Source: PALSA-612 sp035652235 (lineage in GTDB: Bacteria > Actinomycetota > Thermoleophilia > Gaiellales > Gaiellaceae). From it: a stretch of 64,000 bases of DNA. This document shows positions 39,760 to 47,795 of this stretch, in pieces; position 1 is the first letter of the stretch; every line of letters starts with the position of its first letter. The notes under the pieces are model-generated. The model was given only the letters and a program-made list of their open reading frames with translations. It was not told the origin of the DNA and did no database searches. Position numbers and translations under genes: made by a program. The stretch is taken from contig DASREE010000018.1 in NCBI GenBank assembly GCA_035652235.1, positions 1 to 64,000 of the forward strand. The letters run 5' to 3'.

Positions 39760-42673
39760 GGCGCTCCTGGAGGCTACGGGTGACCTCGCAGCGGGCGTTC
39801 GCGATCGCCTCGACCGCCGCCGCCGCGCCTGCGATGGTCGTCACGCACGGGACTCTGGCGGCGAGCGCCGCCTCGCGGATGCGGTAGCCGTCGCTGCGGG
39901 CCGCCGAGCCCTGCGGCGTGTTGACGACGAGGTCGCACTTGCGGCGGCGGATCAAGTCGACGACGGTCGGCCCAGGCGCCGCCTCCGACACCTTCGCCAC
40001 CGCCTGGACGTCGATCCCCGCCGCCGCCAGCGCGGTCGCCGTCCCGGTCGTGGCGACGAGGCGAAAGCCGAGCTGTGCGAGCCCGCGTGCCACCGGCACG
40101 AGGGCACCCTTGTCTTCGTCGCGGACGGACAGGAACGCCGTCCCCCTCACCGGTAGCGGACGCCCGGCGGCGCGCTCGGCCTTCGCGAAGGCGGTGGCGA
40201 AGTCCGATGCGCTCGCCATCACCTCGCCGGTCGAGCGCATCTCCGGGCCGAGCACCGGGTCGCTGCCGGGAAAGCGCGCGAACGGCAGCACCGCCGCCTT
40301 CACCGACACCTGCCCGATCCGGCCACGGCCCGGGGTCCGACCCCGGGGCAGGTCGAGATCGGACAGGCTGGCGCCGGCCATGAGCCGGCAGGCCGCGGCG
40401 ACGAGGTTGACGCCGGTTGCCTTGCTCGCGAAGGGGACCGTGCGCGACGCGCGGGGGTTCGCCTCGAGCACGGACACCTGCCCGTCCGCGACGGCGAGCT
40501 GCACGTTGATCAGCCCGACGACCCCGAGCGCGGGCGCGAGCCTCGAGACGACCTCGCGGATCTCCGCTTCATGGCGGGCGGCGAGCGAGTGCGGTGGCAG
40601 GACGCAGGACGAGTCGCCGGAGTGGACGCCCGCCTCCTCGACATGCTCCATCACCGCCGCCACGTACGTCGACTCGCCGTCGCAGAGCGCGTCGACGTCG
40701 ATCTCGAGCGCACCCTCGAGGAAACGATCGACGAGCGTCTGCCCACGGCGCAGCTCGGCGAACGCAGCCTCGACCTGCTCGCGCCGGTAGCAGACGCGCA
40801 TCGCGCGGCCGCCGAGGACGTAGGACGGCCGGACGAGCACGGGGTAGCCGATCCGCTCCGCGACCGCGACGGCCTCCTCCCCGCTTCTGGCCGTCCCCCA
40901 CTCCGGGCAGCGGATGCCCAGCTCACCGAGGAGCGAGGCGAACCGCTCGCGGTCCTCGGCGAGGTCGACGGCATCGAAGGGAGTGCCGAGGATGCGGAAG
41001 CCGGCCCGCTCGACGGCACGGGCGAGCTTGAGCGGCGTCTGCCCACCGAACTGGATGCACACGCCGACCGGCTGCTCGCGCTCGAGCACGGCGAGCACTG
41101 CCTGCTCGTCGAGTGGCTCGAGGTAGAGCCGGTCGGACGTGTCGTAGTCGGTGGAGACGGTCTCGGGGTTGCAGTTGACCATCACCGCCTCGTAGCCGAG
41201 CGCTTGGAACGCGCGCGCGGCGTGGACGCAGCAGTAGTCGAACTCGATCCCCTGCCCGATCCGGTTCGGGCCCGAGCCGAGGATGACGACGCTGCGGGCC
41301 GGCTGTGGAGGGCGCTCGTCCCGCTCCCCGCACGTGGAGTAGAAGTAGCTCGACGCCGCCTCCACCTCGCCGGCGCACGAGTCGACGCGGCGGAAGGAGA
41401 CGCAGCCTCGCGGGCGTGGCGCCTCCAGCTCGCGGGCGAACCAGGGGTGGAGGTTGTCCGGCCGCCAGTCCGGGTCGACCTCGAGCCCGCGCCGGGCTTT
41501 CCAGAACGCCTCCGCGAAGGTGCGGCCGATGCCCATCGACTCCCCGACCGACTTCATCTGCGTGCCGAGCGTCGGGTCGGCGCCGGGGAACTTCTCGAAC
41601 GCGAAGCGCGGGAACTTGACGACGACGTAGTCGAGCGTCGGCTCGAAGCTCGCCGGCGTCGTCCCGGTCAGGTCGTTCGGGATCTCGTCCAGCGTGTAGC
41701 CGACCGCCAGCTTGGCTGCCACCTTGGCGATCGGATAACCGGTCGCCTTGGAGGCGAGCGCCGAGGAGCGCGACACGCGCGGGTTCATCTCGATCACGCG
41801 CAGCTCGCCGGTCTCGCGGTTGCGGGCGAACTGGATGTTCGAGCCTCCGCACTCGACGCCGACGGCGCGGACGACGGCGATCGCCGCGTCGCGGAGCTCC
41901 TGGTAGGCCTCGTCCGACAGGGTCATCTGCGGCGCGACGGTGACCGAGTCGCCCGTGTGCACCCCCATCGGATCGAGGTTCTCGATCGAGCAGACGACGA
42001 CGACGTTGTCGTTTGCGTCGCGCACGACCTCGAGCTCGAACTCGTCCCAGCCGCGCACCGACTCCTCGACCAGCACCTGGCCGATCGGGCTCTCGGCGAG
42101 GCCGAGCTCGACCTGGCGGCGCAGCTCCGCCTCGCTCGCGACGAAGCCGCCGCCGTGGCCGCCGAGCGTGAACGCCGGCCGCACGACCGCCGGCAGCGAC
42201 ACGCCGGCCAGCTGCTCGAGCGAGGTGACGACGCGCGACGCCGGCACATGCAGGCCGACGCTGCGCACGCACTCCCGGAAGAGCTGCCGGTCCTCCGCCC
42301 GCTGGATGACGTCGAGCGGCGCGCCGATCAGCTCGACGCCGAGCAGCTCGAGCAACCCCTCCTCTGCGAGCGCCCGCGCGAGGTTGAGCGCCGTCTGCCC
42401 GCCCATCGTCGGCAGCAGCGCATCCGGCCGCTCGCGCTCGAGCACCGACGCCACCCCCTCGAGGTCGAGCGGTTCGAGGTACGTGCGGTCGGCGAAGCCG
42501 GGGTCGGTCATGATCGTGGCCGGGTTCGAGTTGACGACGACGGTGCGGAACCCGTCCGCCCGCAGCACCTTCAACGCCTGGCAGCCGGCGTAGTCGAACT
42601 CGCACGCCTGTCCGATCACGATCGGCCCGGAGCCGATCAGGCAGATGGACTCGATGTCGTTACGCCGCGGCAC
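39737..42673 (-). CDS. carB: Carbamoyl-phosphate synthase large subunit, shortened oligomerisation domain
   Basis: It makes carbamoyl phosphate from bicarbonate, ammonia and 2 ATP. It has 978 residues, about 90 fewer than typical CarB (about 1070). The first ATP-grasp half runs from GSGPIVIGQACEFDYAGCQALKVL to about residue 390, the second from ILGSGPNRIGQGIEFDYCCVHAARA to about 840. A C-terminal MGS-like domain with FRLVATTGTATALAAAGIDV ends the protein. The deletion is between the halves: WFARELEAPRPRGCVSFRRVDSCAGEVEA replaces the usual longer oligomerisation domain. A REP-like motif at 40329-40347 lies in frame and encodes LPRGRTPGRGR. The start is GTG at 42673. Confidence 0.95.
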   Translation of the reverse strand: MPRRNDIESICLIGSGPIVIGQACEFDYAGCQALKVLRADGFRTVVVNSNPATIMTDPGFADRTYLEPLDLEGVASVLERERPDALLPTMGGQTALNLARALAEEGLLELLGVELIGAPLDVIQRAEDRQLFRECVRSVGLHVPASRVVTSLEQLAGVSLPAVVRPAFTLGGHGGGFVASEAELRRQVELGLAESPIGQVLVEESVRGWDEFELEVVRDANDNVVVVCSIENLDPMGVHTGDSVTVAPQMTLSDEAYQELRDAAIAVVRAVGVECGGSNIQFARNRETGELRVIEMNPRVSRSSALASKATGYPIAKVAAKLAVGYTLDEIPNDLTGTTPASFEPTLDYVVVKFPRFAFEKFPGADPTLGTQMKSVGESMGIGRTFAEAFWKARRGLEVDPDWRPDNLHPWFARELEAPRPRGCVSFRRVDSCAGEVEAASSYFYSTCGERDERPPQPARSVVILGSGPNRIGQGIEFDYCCVHAARAFQALGYEAVMVNCNPETVSTDYDTSDRLYLEPLDEQAVLAVLEREQPVGVCIQFGGQTPLKLARAVERAGFRILGTPFDAVDLAEDRERFASLLGELGIRCPEWGTARSGEEAVAVAERIGYPVLVRPSYVLGGRAMRVCYRREQVEAAFAELRRGQTLVDRFLEGALEIDVDALCDGESTYVAAVMEHVEEAGVHSGDSSCVLPPHSLAARHEAEIREVVSRLAPALGVVGLINVQLAVADGQVSVLEANPRASRTVPFASKATGVNLVAAACRLMAGASLSDLDLPRGRTPGRGRIGQVSVKAAVLPFARFPGSDPVLGPEMRSTGEVMASASDFATAFAKAERAAGRPLPVRGTAFLSVRDEDKGALVPVARGLAQLGFRLVATTGTATALAAAGIDVQAVAKVSEAAPGPTVVDLIRRRKCDLVVNTPQGSAARSDGYRIREAALAARVPCVTTIAGAAAAVEAIANARCEVTRSLQERHAATTSA
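40329..40347. repeat. REP-like motif with GGTCYGACC core, copy 2
   Basis: A 19-bp palindrome (9-bp arms, one central base) lies inside carB. Its translation is a short Gly/Arg/Pro insert before the family's conserved VSVKxAVLPF, so the element appears to have been tolerated as an in-frame addition. Confidence 0.6.
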
Positions 42674-43706
42674 GGACGCTCCTCAGTCCCGCGACCCACG
42701 ACTCGAGCAGCGGCCAGGCGTCGTGCGGACCCGGGCCCGCCTCCGGATGGAACTGCAGCGAGCGCGCGGCGAGGTGCGGAAAGTCGAGGCCCTCGACCGT
42801 CCCGTCGTAGAGCGACACGTGCGTTGCCTCGCCCCCGTCCACCGGCCGTACCGCGAAGCCGTGGTTCTGGCTCGTCACGAGCACCCGGCCCGAGCGTCGC
42901 TCGACGACCGGGTGGTTGGCGCCGCGGTGGCCGAACGGCAGCTTGAACGTCTCGTGCCCGGTCGCGAGCGCGAGCAGCTGGTGCCCGAGGCAGATGCCGA
43001 GCACCGGGACACGTCCGAGCACGTGACAGACGGTTGCTCTCTCTGCCTGGAGCGGCTCCGGGTCGCCTGGGCCGTTCGATAGCAGCACGCCGTCGTACGC
43101 GAGCAGCTCGTCCGCGTCGACGTGGTGCGGGTAGACGGTCACCGCCGCCCCCGCGCGCACGAGCCGGCGCAGGATCGAGCGCTTGCAGCCGTAGTCGACG
43201 ACGGCGACCCGGACGTGCCCGGAAGCGGCGACCACGACCGGCTCGGGGGTGGACACCCGTGCTGCGAGCGGCTGCCCCGCCATTGCCGGCTGCTCGCGAA
43301 CCGCGGCCAGCGTCCCGGCGATGTCCGCCTTCCCGGCGGCGATCGCCGCGCGCATGGCGCCGTGCTCGCGCACGTGCAGGACGAGCGAGCGGGTGTCGAC
43401 ACCGGTGAGCGCGACCACGCCGGCTCGGGCGAGCCACCCCGTCCAGGCCGGGCCGCGCGCCTCGCGCATGACCACCCCGCGGACGTGGACGCGGTCCGAC
43501 TCGCTGCGCTCGGGCGCGACCCCGTAGTTGCCGACCATCGGCGCGGTGAAGCAGAGGATCTGCCCCGCGTAGCTCGGGTCGGTGACGAGCTCCTGGTAGC
43601 CCGTCATCGCGGTCGTGAACACGGCCTCGCCGAAGGACACGCCTGCGGCGCCGACGGACGAGCCGGGGAAGACCTCGCCGTCCTCGAGCAGCAGGAAGCC
43701 GGTCAC
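42660..43706 (-). CDS. carA: Carbamoyl-phosphate synthase small subunit (glutaminase)
   Basis: It releases ammonia from glutamine for CarB. It has 348 residues. The N-terminal CarA-specific domain includes FTTAMTGYQELVTDPSYAGQILCFTAPMVGNYG. The class I amidotransferase domain has LSNGPGDPEPL, the nucleophile in PVLGICLGHQLLALATG (Cys), and the His/Glu pair in SLQFHPEAGPGPHD. The GTG at 43706 overlaps the pyrC stop as GTGA. A segment ERATVCHVLGR just before the nucleophile strand is encoded by DNA (43023-43036) that partly resembles the 20-bp repeat. Confidence 0.96.
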   Translation of the reverse strand: MTGFLLLEDGEVFPGSSVGAAGVSFGEAVFTTAMTGYQELVTDPSYAGQILCFTAPMVGNYGVAPERSESDRVHVRGVVMREARGPAWTGWLARAGVVALTGVDTRSLVLHVREHGAMRAAIAAGKADIAGTLAAVREQPAMAGQPLAARVSTPEPVVVAASGHVRVAVVDYGCKRSILRRLVRAGAAVTVYPHHVDADELLAYDGVLLSNGPGDPEPLQAERATVCHVLGRVPVLGICLGHQLLALATGHETFKLPFGHRGANHPVVERRSGRVLVTSQNHGFAVRPVDGGEATHVSLYDGTVEGLDFPHLAARSLQFHPEAGPGPHDAWPLLESWVAGLRSVRAAA

Positions 43707-45010
43707 GCGGCGAACACCACGCGGCCAGCAGCCATCGTCAGCCGCACCCTGCCCCTGAGCGTCTGGCCGAGCAGCCACGAGTTCGCCGAGCGAGAGCGGA
43801 AGCAGTCCTCCGTCACCCGCCACGGCGACTCGGTGTCGAGAAGGACGAGGTTCGCCGGCGCTCCCACGGCGATCCGCGGCGGCTCGAGGCCGTAGGCGCG
43901 CGCCGGCCCGGCCGACATGCGCTCGAGCAGGGTCTCCAGCCGGAGCAGCCCGGGCGCGACCAGGTGCGTGTTGAGCGCGGCGAACGCCGTCTCCAGGCCC
44001 GTGACCCCGAACGGCGCCTCCTCGAACGGCACGTCCTTCTCGTGCCGCGCGTGCGGCGCGTGGTCGGTCGCGACCGCGCAGATCGTCCCGTCGCGCAGCC
44101 CGCCGAGGAGCGCCTCGCGGTCGTCCGCGCTTCGCAGCGGCGGGTTCATCTTCACGTTCGCGTCGAGGGAGCGCACGGCCTCGTCGGTCAGGCACAGATG
44201 GTGCGGTGTCACCTCGCCCGTGGCTGCCACCCCCGCTGCCTGCGCGCGCGAGAGGGCCTCGACCGACTCGCGGGCGGAGAGGTGGAGCAGGTGGACCGGC
44301 TGCCGCTCGTAGGCGGCGATCGCCAGGTCGCGCTCGACCATGACGCTCTCGGCGAGCGAGGGGTAGCCGGCGAAGCCGAGCTGTGCGGAGACGACGCCCT
44401 CGTGCATCTGGCCGCCGTGGGAGAGGGACGGCTCCTCGCAGTGGACGGCAACCCGTCGGCCCGCGACGGGGCTGTACTGGAGCGCGCGGCGCATGAGGGC
44501 GGGCGAGGCGACCGGGCGTCCGTCGTCGGTGAAGCCGGCCGCTCCCGCGTCCGCGAGCTCGGCCATCTCCGTCAGCTTCTCCCCTGCCTGGCGCTTCGAG
44601 ATCGCCGCCAGGAAGCCGACGGGCACGACCGCCTCCGACCGCGCGCGCTCGACGAGCGAGGAGAGAACGGCCGCCGAGTCGACGACCGGCTCGCTGTTCG
44701 GCATGGCCAGGATCGCGCAGTAGCCGCCGGCGGCCGCGGCGAGCGTGCCCGACTCGATCGTCTCCTCGTCTTCCCGCCCCGGGGTGCGCAGGTGGACGTG
44801 GGGGTCGACGAACGCCGGGGCGAGGACGAGGCCCGCGCCGTCGACGACGCGGTGTCCGTTCGCGGCGAGGCCGAGGCCGAGGCCGGCGACGAGGCCGCGG
44901 TCGACGCGCACGTCGAGCACCGCGTCGACGCCCTCCGCCGGGTCGAGCACGCGGGCGCCGCGCAGGACGACGTCCTCTCCGGGCAGGTCTTGGGCGAAGA
45001 GCGGAATCAT
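43703..45010 (-). CDS. pyrC: Dihydroorotase
   Basis: Zinc enzyme that cyclises carbamoyl aspartate. It has 435 residues, class I type. Metal ligands are in FVDPHVHLRTPGRED, RRVAVHCEEPSL, LLHLSARES and CAVATDHAPHARHEKD. AGFTDDGRPVAS contains the position where a carboxylated lysine is replaced in some members. An N-terminal strand domain and a C-terminal beta domain complete the amidohydrolase fold. The ATG at 45010 shares its first base with the pyrB stop. The GTG one codon earlier is an alternative. Between pyrB and carA in the usual actinobacterial order. Confidence 0.95.
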   Translation of the reverse strand: MIPLFAQDLPGEDVVLRGARVLDPAEGVDAVLDVRVDRGLVAGLGLGLAANGHRVVDGAGLVLAPAFVDPHVHLRTPGREDEETIESGTLAAAAGGYCAILAMPNSEPVVDSAAVLSSLVERARSEAVVPVGFLAAISKRQAGEKLTEMAELADAGAAGFTDDGRPVASPALMRRALQYSPVAGRRVAVHCEEPSLSHGGQMHEGVVSAQLGFAGYPSLAESVMVERDLAIAAYERQPVHLLHLSARESVEALSRAQAAGVAATGEVTPHHLCLTDEAVRSLDANVKMNPPLRSADDREALLGGLRDGTICAVATDHAPHARHEKDVPFEEAPFGVTGLETAFAALNTHLVAPGLLRLETLLERMSAGPARAYGLEPPRIAVGAPANLVLLDTESPWRVTEDCFRSRSANSWLLGQTLRGRVRLTMAAGRVVFAA

Positions 45011-46002
45011 CACGCCACCTCCACGGCGGCCGCCGCCGGCACCGCCGCCGGCCCGTGCGTGAGCAGGTCGTAGAGCACGGCCATGCGCACGACGAGCCCG
45101 GCCCGCACCTGCGCCTCGATCAGCGACGCCGGCGCGTCGGCGACGCGCGGGTCGATCTCGACGCCGCGGTTCATCGGCCCCGGGTGCATGACCTTCTGGC
45201 CTGGCCGCAGCCGCTCCGGCGTCACGCCCCAGCGGGCGGTGTACTCCCGCAGGCTCGGCACGTAGCCCGCGCCCGCCTGCATGCGCTCGCGCTGCATGCG
45301 CAGGACGTAGACGACGTCCGCGTCGGCGATCGCGCCGATGTCCGTCGACACCTCGCAGCCCATCGTCTCGATCCCGCGTGGGACGAGCGTCGGGGGGCCG
45401 ACGACGGTGACGCGCGCGCCGCACAGCACGAGCGCCTGGATGTTCGACCGGGCGACGCGCGAGTGGAGGACGTCGCCTACGATCGCGACGTGGACGCCCT
45501 CGATCCGGCCGAGCTCCTCCCGGATCGTGTACAGGTCGAGGAGCGCCTGCGTCGGGTGCTGGTGCTTGCCGTCCCCCGCGTTGACGACGTGCGCGCCGCT
45601 GACCGAGGCGACGAGCTGCGGCGCGCCGATCGATGGATGGCGGATGACGATCACGTCCGGGCTGTAGGCGTCGAGCGTGAGCACCGTGTCCTTCAGCGAC
45701 TCGCCCTTGTCGACGGAGGAGCCGGCCGCCTTCACGGACATGACGTCGGCGGACAGGCGCTTGGCGGCGAGCTCGAAGCTCGAGGACGTCCGGGTGGACG
45801 CCTCGAAGAAGAGGTTGACGACCGTGCGGCCGCGCAGCGTGGGCAGCTTCTTCACCTCCCGCTGCGACGCGTGCTCGAAGGCGCGGGCGGTCGCGAGCAG
45901 GCGCTCCACGTCCTCCCGCGTCAGGTCGTGGATCGAGAGCAGGTGCCGTCGCCGCGGCCGGGCCGGCGGGAGCTCCTCCCGGATGACGCGGATCTCGGTC
46001 AT
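45010..46002 (-). CDS. pyrB: Aspartate carbamoyltransferase catalytic subunit
   Basis: It joins carbamoyl phosphate and aspartate. It has 330 residues. FFEASTRTSSSFELAAKRLSADV holds the carbamoyl-phosphate motif (STRTxxSFE). NAGDGKHQHPTQALLDLYTI contains the HPTQ motif, VYVLRMQRERM the aspartate site and KVMHPGPMNRGVEI the HPGPxNRGxE loop. The first 20 residues are an arginine-rich extension. The ATG at 46002 overlaps the pyrR stop (ATGA). No regulatory PyrI subunit is present nearby, as expected for this group. Confidence 0.97.
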   Translation of the reverse strand: MTEIRVIREELPPARPRRRHLLSIHDLTREDVERLLATARAFEHASQREVKKLPTLRGRTVVNLFFEASTRTSSSFELAAKRLSADVMSVKAAGSSVDKGESLKDTVLTLDAYSPDVIVIRHPSIGAPQLVASVSGAHVVNAGDGKHQHPTQALLDLYTIREELGRIEGVHVAIVGDVLHSRVARSNIQALVLCGARVTVVGPPTLVPRGIETMGCEVSTDIGAIADADVVYVLRMQRERMQAGAGYVPSLREYTARWGVTPERLRPGQKVMHPGPMNRGVEIDPRVADAPASLIEAQVRAGLVVRMAVLYDLLTHGPAAVPAAAAVEVA

Positions 46003-46592
46003 GGCCGAACCTCCTCCTCGGGGGCGGGGATGAGCAGCACCCGATCGATCTCGTCGACCTCGACGAGCTGCACCTGGACGCGCTCGGAACGGGCGGTCGG
46101 CAGGTTCTTGCCGACGTAGTCGGGCCGGATCGGGAGCTCGCGGTGGCCGCGGTCGCAGATGACCGCGAGCTGCACGCGCGCGGGCCGGCCGTAGTCGAAG
46201 AGCGCCTCGATGGCGGCGCGGATCGTGCGGCCGGTGTAGAGGACGTCGTCGACGAGGACGCAGGTCTTGCCCTCGAGGGCGAAGTCGAAGCGCGTCGAGC
46301 GGACGAGCGGTTGCGGGTGCAGCGGGGCCTCGTGGCCGCGCACGTGCACGTCGTCCCGGTAGAAGGTGATGTCGACCGTGCCGAGCTCGACGCGGACGCC
46401 GGCGAAATCCTCGATCAGACGGCGCAGCCGCTGGGCGAGGAAGACGCCGCGGGTGTGGATGCCGACGAGCGCGACCCGCCCGAGATCGGCGTTCCCCTCG
46501 ATGATCTCGTGGGCGATGCGGTGGAGCGTGCGCTGCAGCGCATCTGCGTCGAGGAGCACCCGCTCGCCGGCGGGAGCATGTGCAGCGTTCAT
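45999..46592 (-). CDS. pyrR: PyrR regulator / uracil phosphoribosyltransferase
   Basis: This UMP-responsive RNA-binding regulator of the pyr operon also has uracil phosphoribosyltransferase activity. It has 197 residues. The PRPP loop is CVLVDDVLYTGRTIRAAIEAL, VGIHTRGVFLAQRL precedes it, and FYRDDVHVRGHEAP is the flexible hood. RGHRELPIRPDYVGKNLPT matches PyrR precisely. The ATG at 46592 has the Shine-Dalgarno AAAGGAG. First gene of the operon; its leader carries a PyrR-binding hairpin, so the operon is probably repressed when UMP is high. Confidence 0.96.
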   Translation of the reverse strand: MNAAHAPAGERVLLDADALQRTLHRIAHEIIEGNADLGRVALVGIHTRGVFLAQRLRRLIEDFAGVRVELGTVDITFYRDDVHVRGHEAPLHPQPLVRSTRFDFALEGKTCVLVDDVLYTGRTIRAAIEALFDYGRPARVQLAVICDRGHRELPIRPDYVGKNLPTARSERVQVQLVEVDEIDRVLLIPAPEEEVRP

Positions 46593-46597
46593 CCGAC

Positions 46598-46630
46598 TCC
46601 TTTCCGGCCTCGCTGGACCGGGTTAAAGGA
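46598..46630 (-). promoter_or_regulatory. PyrR-binding loop that sequesters the pyrR Shine-Dalgarno
   Basis: The upper stem CCGGUC/GGCCGG (46604-46621) closes a hexaloop CAGCGA, matching the PyrR-binding consensus CNGNGA. After a 3-nt bulge (46622-46624) the lower stem pairs UCCUUU (46625-46630) with AAAGGA (46598-46603), which is the pyrR Shine-Dalgarno. PyrR bound to UMP would stabilise the hairpin and block initiation, as proposed for mycobacteria. Confidence 0.8.
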
Positions 46631-46646
46631 CTCCGTACCGCCGGGC

Positions 46647-46652
46647 AGTCTA
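46647..46652 (-). promoter_or_regulatory. Possible -10 box of the pyr operon (TAGACT)
   Basis: TAGACT would start transcription near 46640, giving a leader of about 48 nt that just contains the PyrR-binding hairpin. No clear -35 is seen. Confidence 0.45.
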
Positions 46653-46789
46653 GCGAGAGGAACGGACGAACCGGACGATGCCCGCCCACTCGTGCCAGCC
46701 GGATTCGGGCGTCCGCGGCCGACGGGGGAGGCGGACGCGAATACGGCGAGTGGCAGGAGGAGCGCCAACGGCGCATCGGGCGACGGGAG

Positions 46790-47545
46790 CTACGCGGCTG
46801 GAGGCTCGCCCGGCTGCTCGGCGACGACGAGGAGCCACTCGAGCGCCTGCTCGACCCGGTCGGGGAGCTCGGCCTCCGCCCGCTCGCTGCCGGAGCGGAG
46901 CTCCTCCTCCGAGACGAGGTCGAAGGTGGAGATATGCCGCCCGTGGATCCGCTCGAGCGCCTCCGCTCGCGTCAGCGTCCGGCGCTGGCTCAGGCGAAGG
47001 GAGCGGACAGCGCCGAAACCGGCGGCAGCGAGCTCGGCACGCAGCCCTGCCTCGTCGGGGAAGCGCCTGCGGTCGATGCGGGCGATCGATGGGAAGAAGC
47101 GGTTCAACCAGTGCCTCTCGAAGTGCGCTGGATCGAAGGTGACGACCGCGAGACGGCCCTCGCGGCCGAGCACGCGCGCCGCCTCGCGCAGCGCCGCCGG
47201 CCGCTCGAGCAGGTGCAGGGCGAGCCACATGACGGCGCGTTCGAACCAGCCGTCCGTGAACGGGAGCCGCTCGGCCCGGCTCTGGCGCAGGCCGACGCCT
47301 CGCGGAACCCTCGCCGCGGCGACCGAGAGCATCTCGGGCGAGGCGTCGACACCCCACGCCCGCGCGCCGACCCGCTCGGCGAGGGCCGCGCACAGGCGCC
47401 CGGTGCCGCAGCCGATGTCGAGGACGCGGCGGCCGCGCAGGTCAGCCTCGGCGACGAGGAGCTCGAAGAGCTCCCACCAGCTGTCGTCGACCGGCCGGAT
47501 GCGGTCGTACGACTCCGCGCGGCGACCGAAGTCCGGCGAGCTCAC
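46790..47545 (-). CDS. SAM-dependent methyltransferase, class I
   Basis: A 251-residue soluble methyltransferase. Motif I is RRVLDIGCGTGRLCAALAERVGARAWGVDASPEML, the typical SAM-binding strand and acidic loop. Motif II/post II is ERAVMWLALHLLERPAALREAARVLGREGRLAVVTFDP, as in Methyltransf_11 (UbiE-like) enzymes. The C-terminal half (FFPSIARIDRRRFPDEAGLRAELAAAGF) is a substrate-binding helical region. The acceptor is unknown. The start is GTG at 47545. It is about 140 bp beyond the pyrR promoter and 19 bp after the small DUF2007-like gene, so it may be co-transcribed with rnz. Confidence 0.86.
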   Translation of the reverse strand: MSSPDFGRRAESYDRIRPVDDSWWELFELLVAEADLRGRRVLDIGCGTGRLCAALAERVGARAWGVDASPEMLSVAAARVPRGVGLRQSRAERLPFTDGWFERAVMWLALHLLERPAALREAARVLGREGRLAVVTFDPAHFERHWLNRFFPSIARIDRRRFPDEAGLRAELAAAGFGAVRSLRLSQRRTLTRAEALERIHGRHISTFDLVSEEELRSGSERAEAELPDRVEQALEWLLVVAEQPGEPPAA

Positions 47546-47564
47546 CGGCCGGAGGAGGAGCGCC

Positions 47565-47795
47565 TCAGTCGGAGGTGACCTCGTCGGGATCGCTCATGGC
47601 CTCGATCGCATGCAGCGCCGCCTCGAGGGCGGAGGCGGCCACGAGCACCTTCTGCGGTGCATCCTCGGTGGACGAGGGGTGGTGGTCGACAGCCGTCTCG
47701 AGCTCGGATGCGATCCCTGCCGAGCTGAGGATCGCCTGAATCTCCTCGGCCTCCGCGATGTCCTCTGCGAGCGCTACCTGGACCAGTTCGGTCAT
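47565..47795 (-). CDS. DUF2007-like small protein
   Basis: A 76-residue acidic protein of the type annotated as putative signal-transducing protein DUF2007. The pattern VQVALAEDIAEAEEIQAILSSAGIASELE (strand, then a long helix with EAxxIxxxLxxAGI) and the later KVLVAASALEAALHAIE match. It would form a small ferredoxin-like alpha-beta fold. It overlaps the rnz stop by 4 bp (ATGA), so translation is coupled. No partner is known. Confidence 0.75.
   Translation of the reverse strand: MTELVQVALAEDIAEAEEIQAILSSAGIASELETAVDHHPSSTEDAPQKVLVAASALEAALHAIEAMSDPDEVTSD

Noticed and set aside
40571..42946. Plus-strand 791-residue frame over carB
   Set aside because: Shadow of carB; composition is typical of antisense frames in GC-rich DNA.
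43023..43036. GTGACAGACGGTT in carA as a fourth copy of the 20-bp motif
   Set aside because: Only about 11 of 13 core positions match and flanks differ; too weak to list as a copy.
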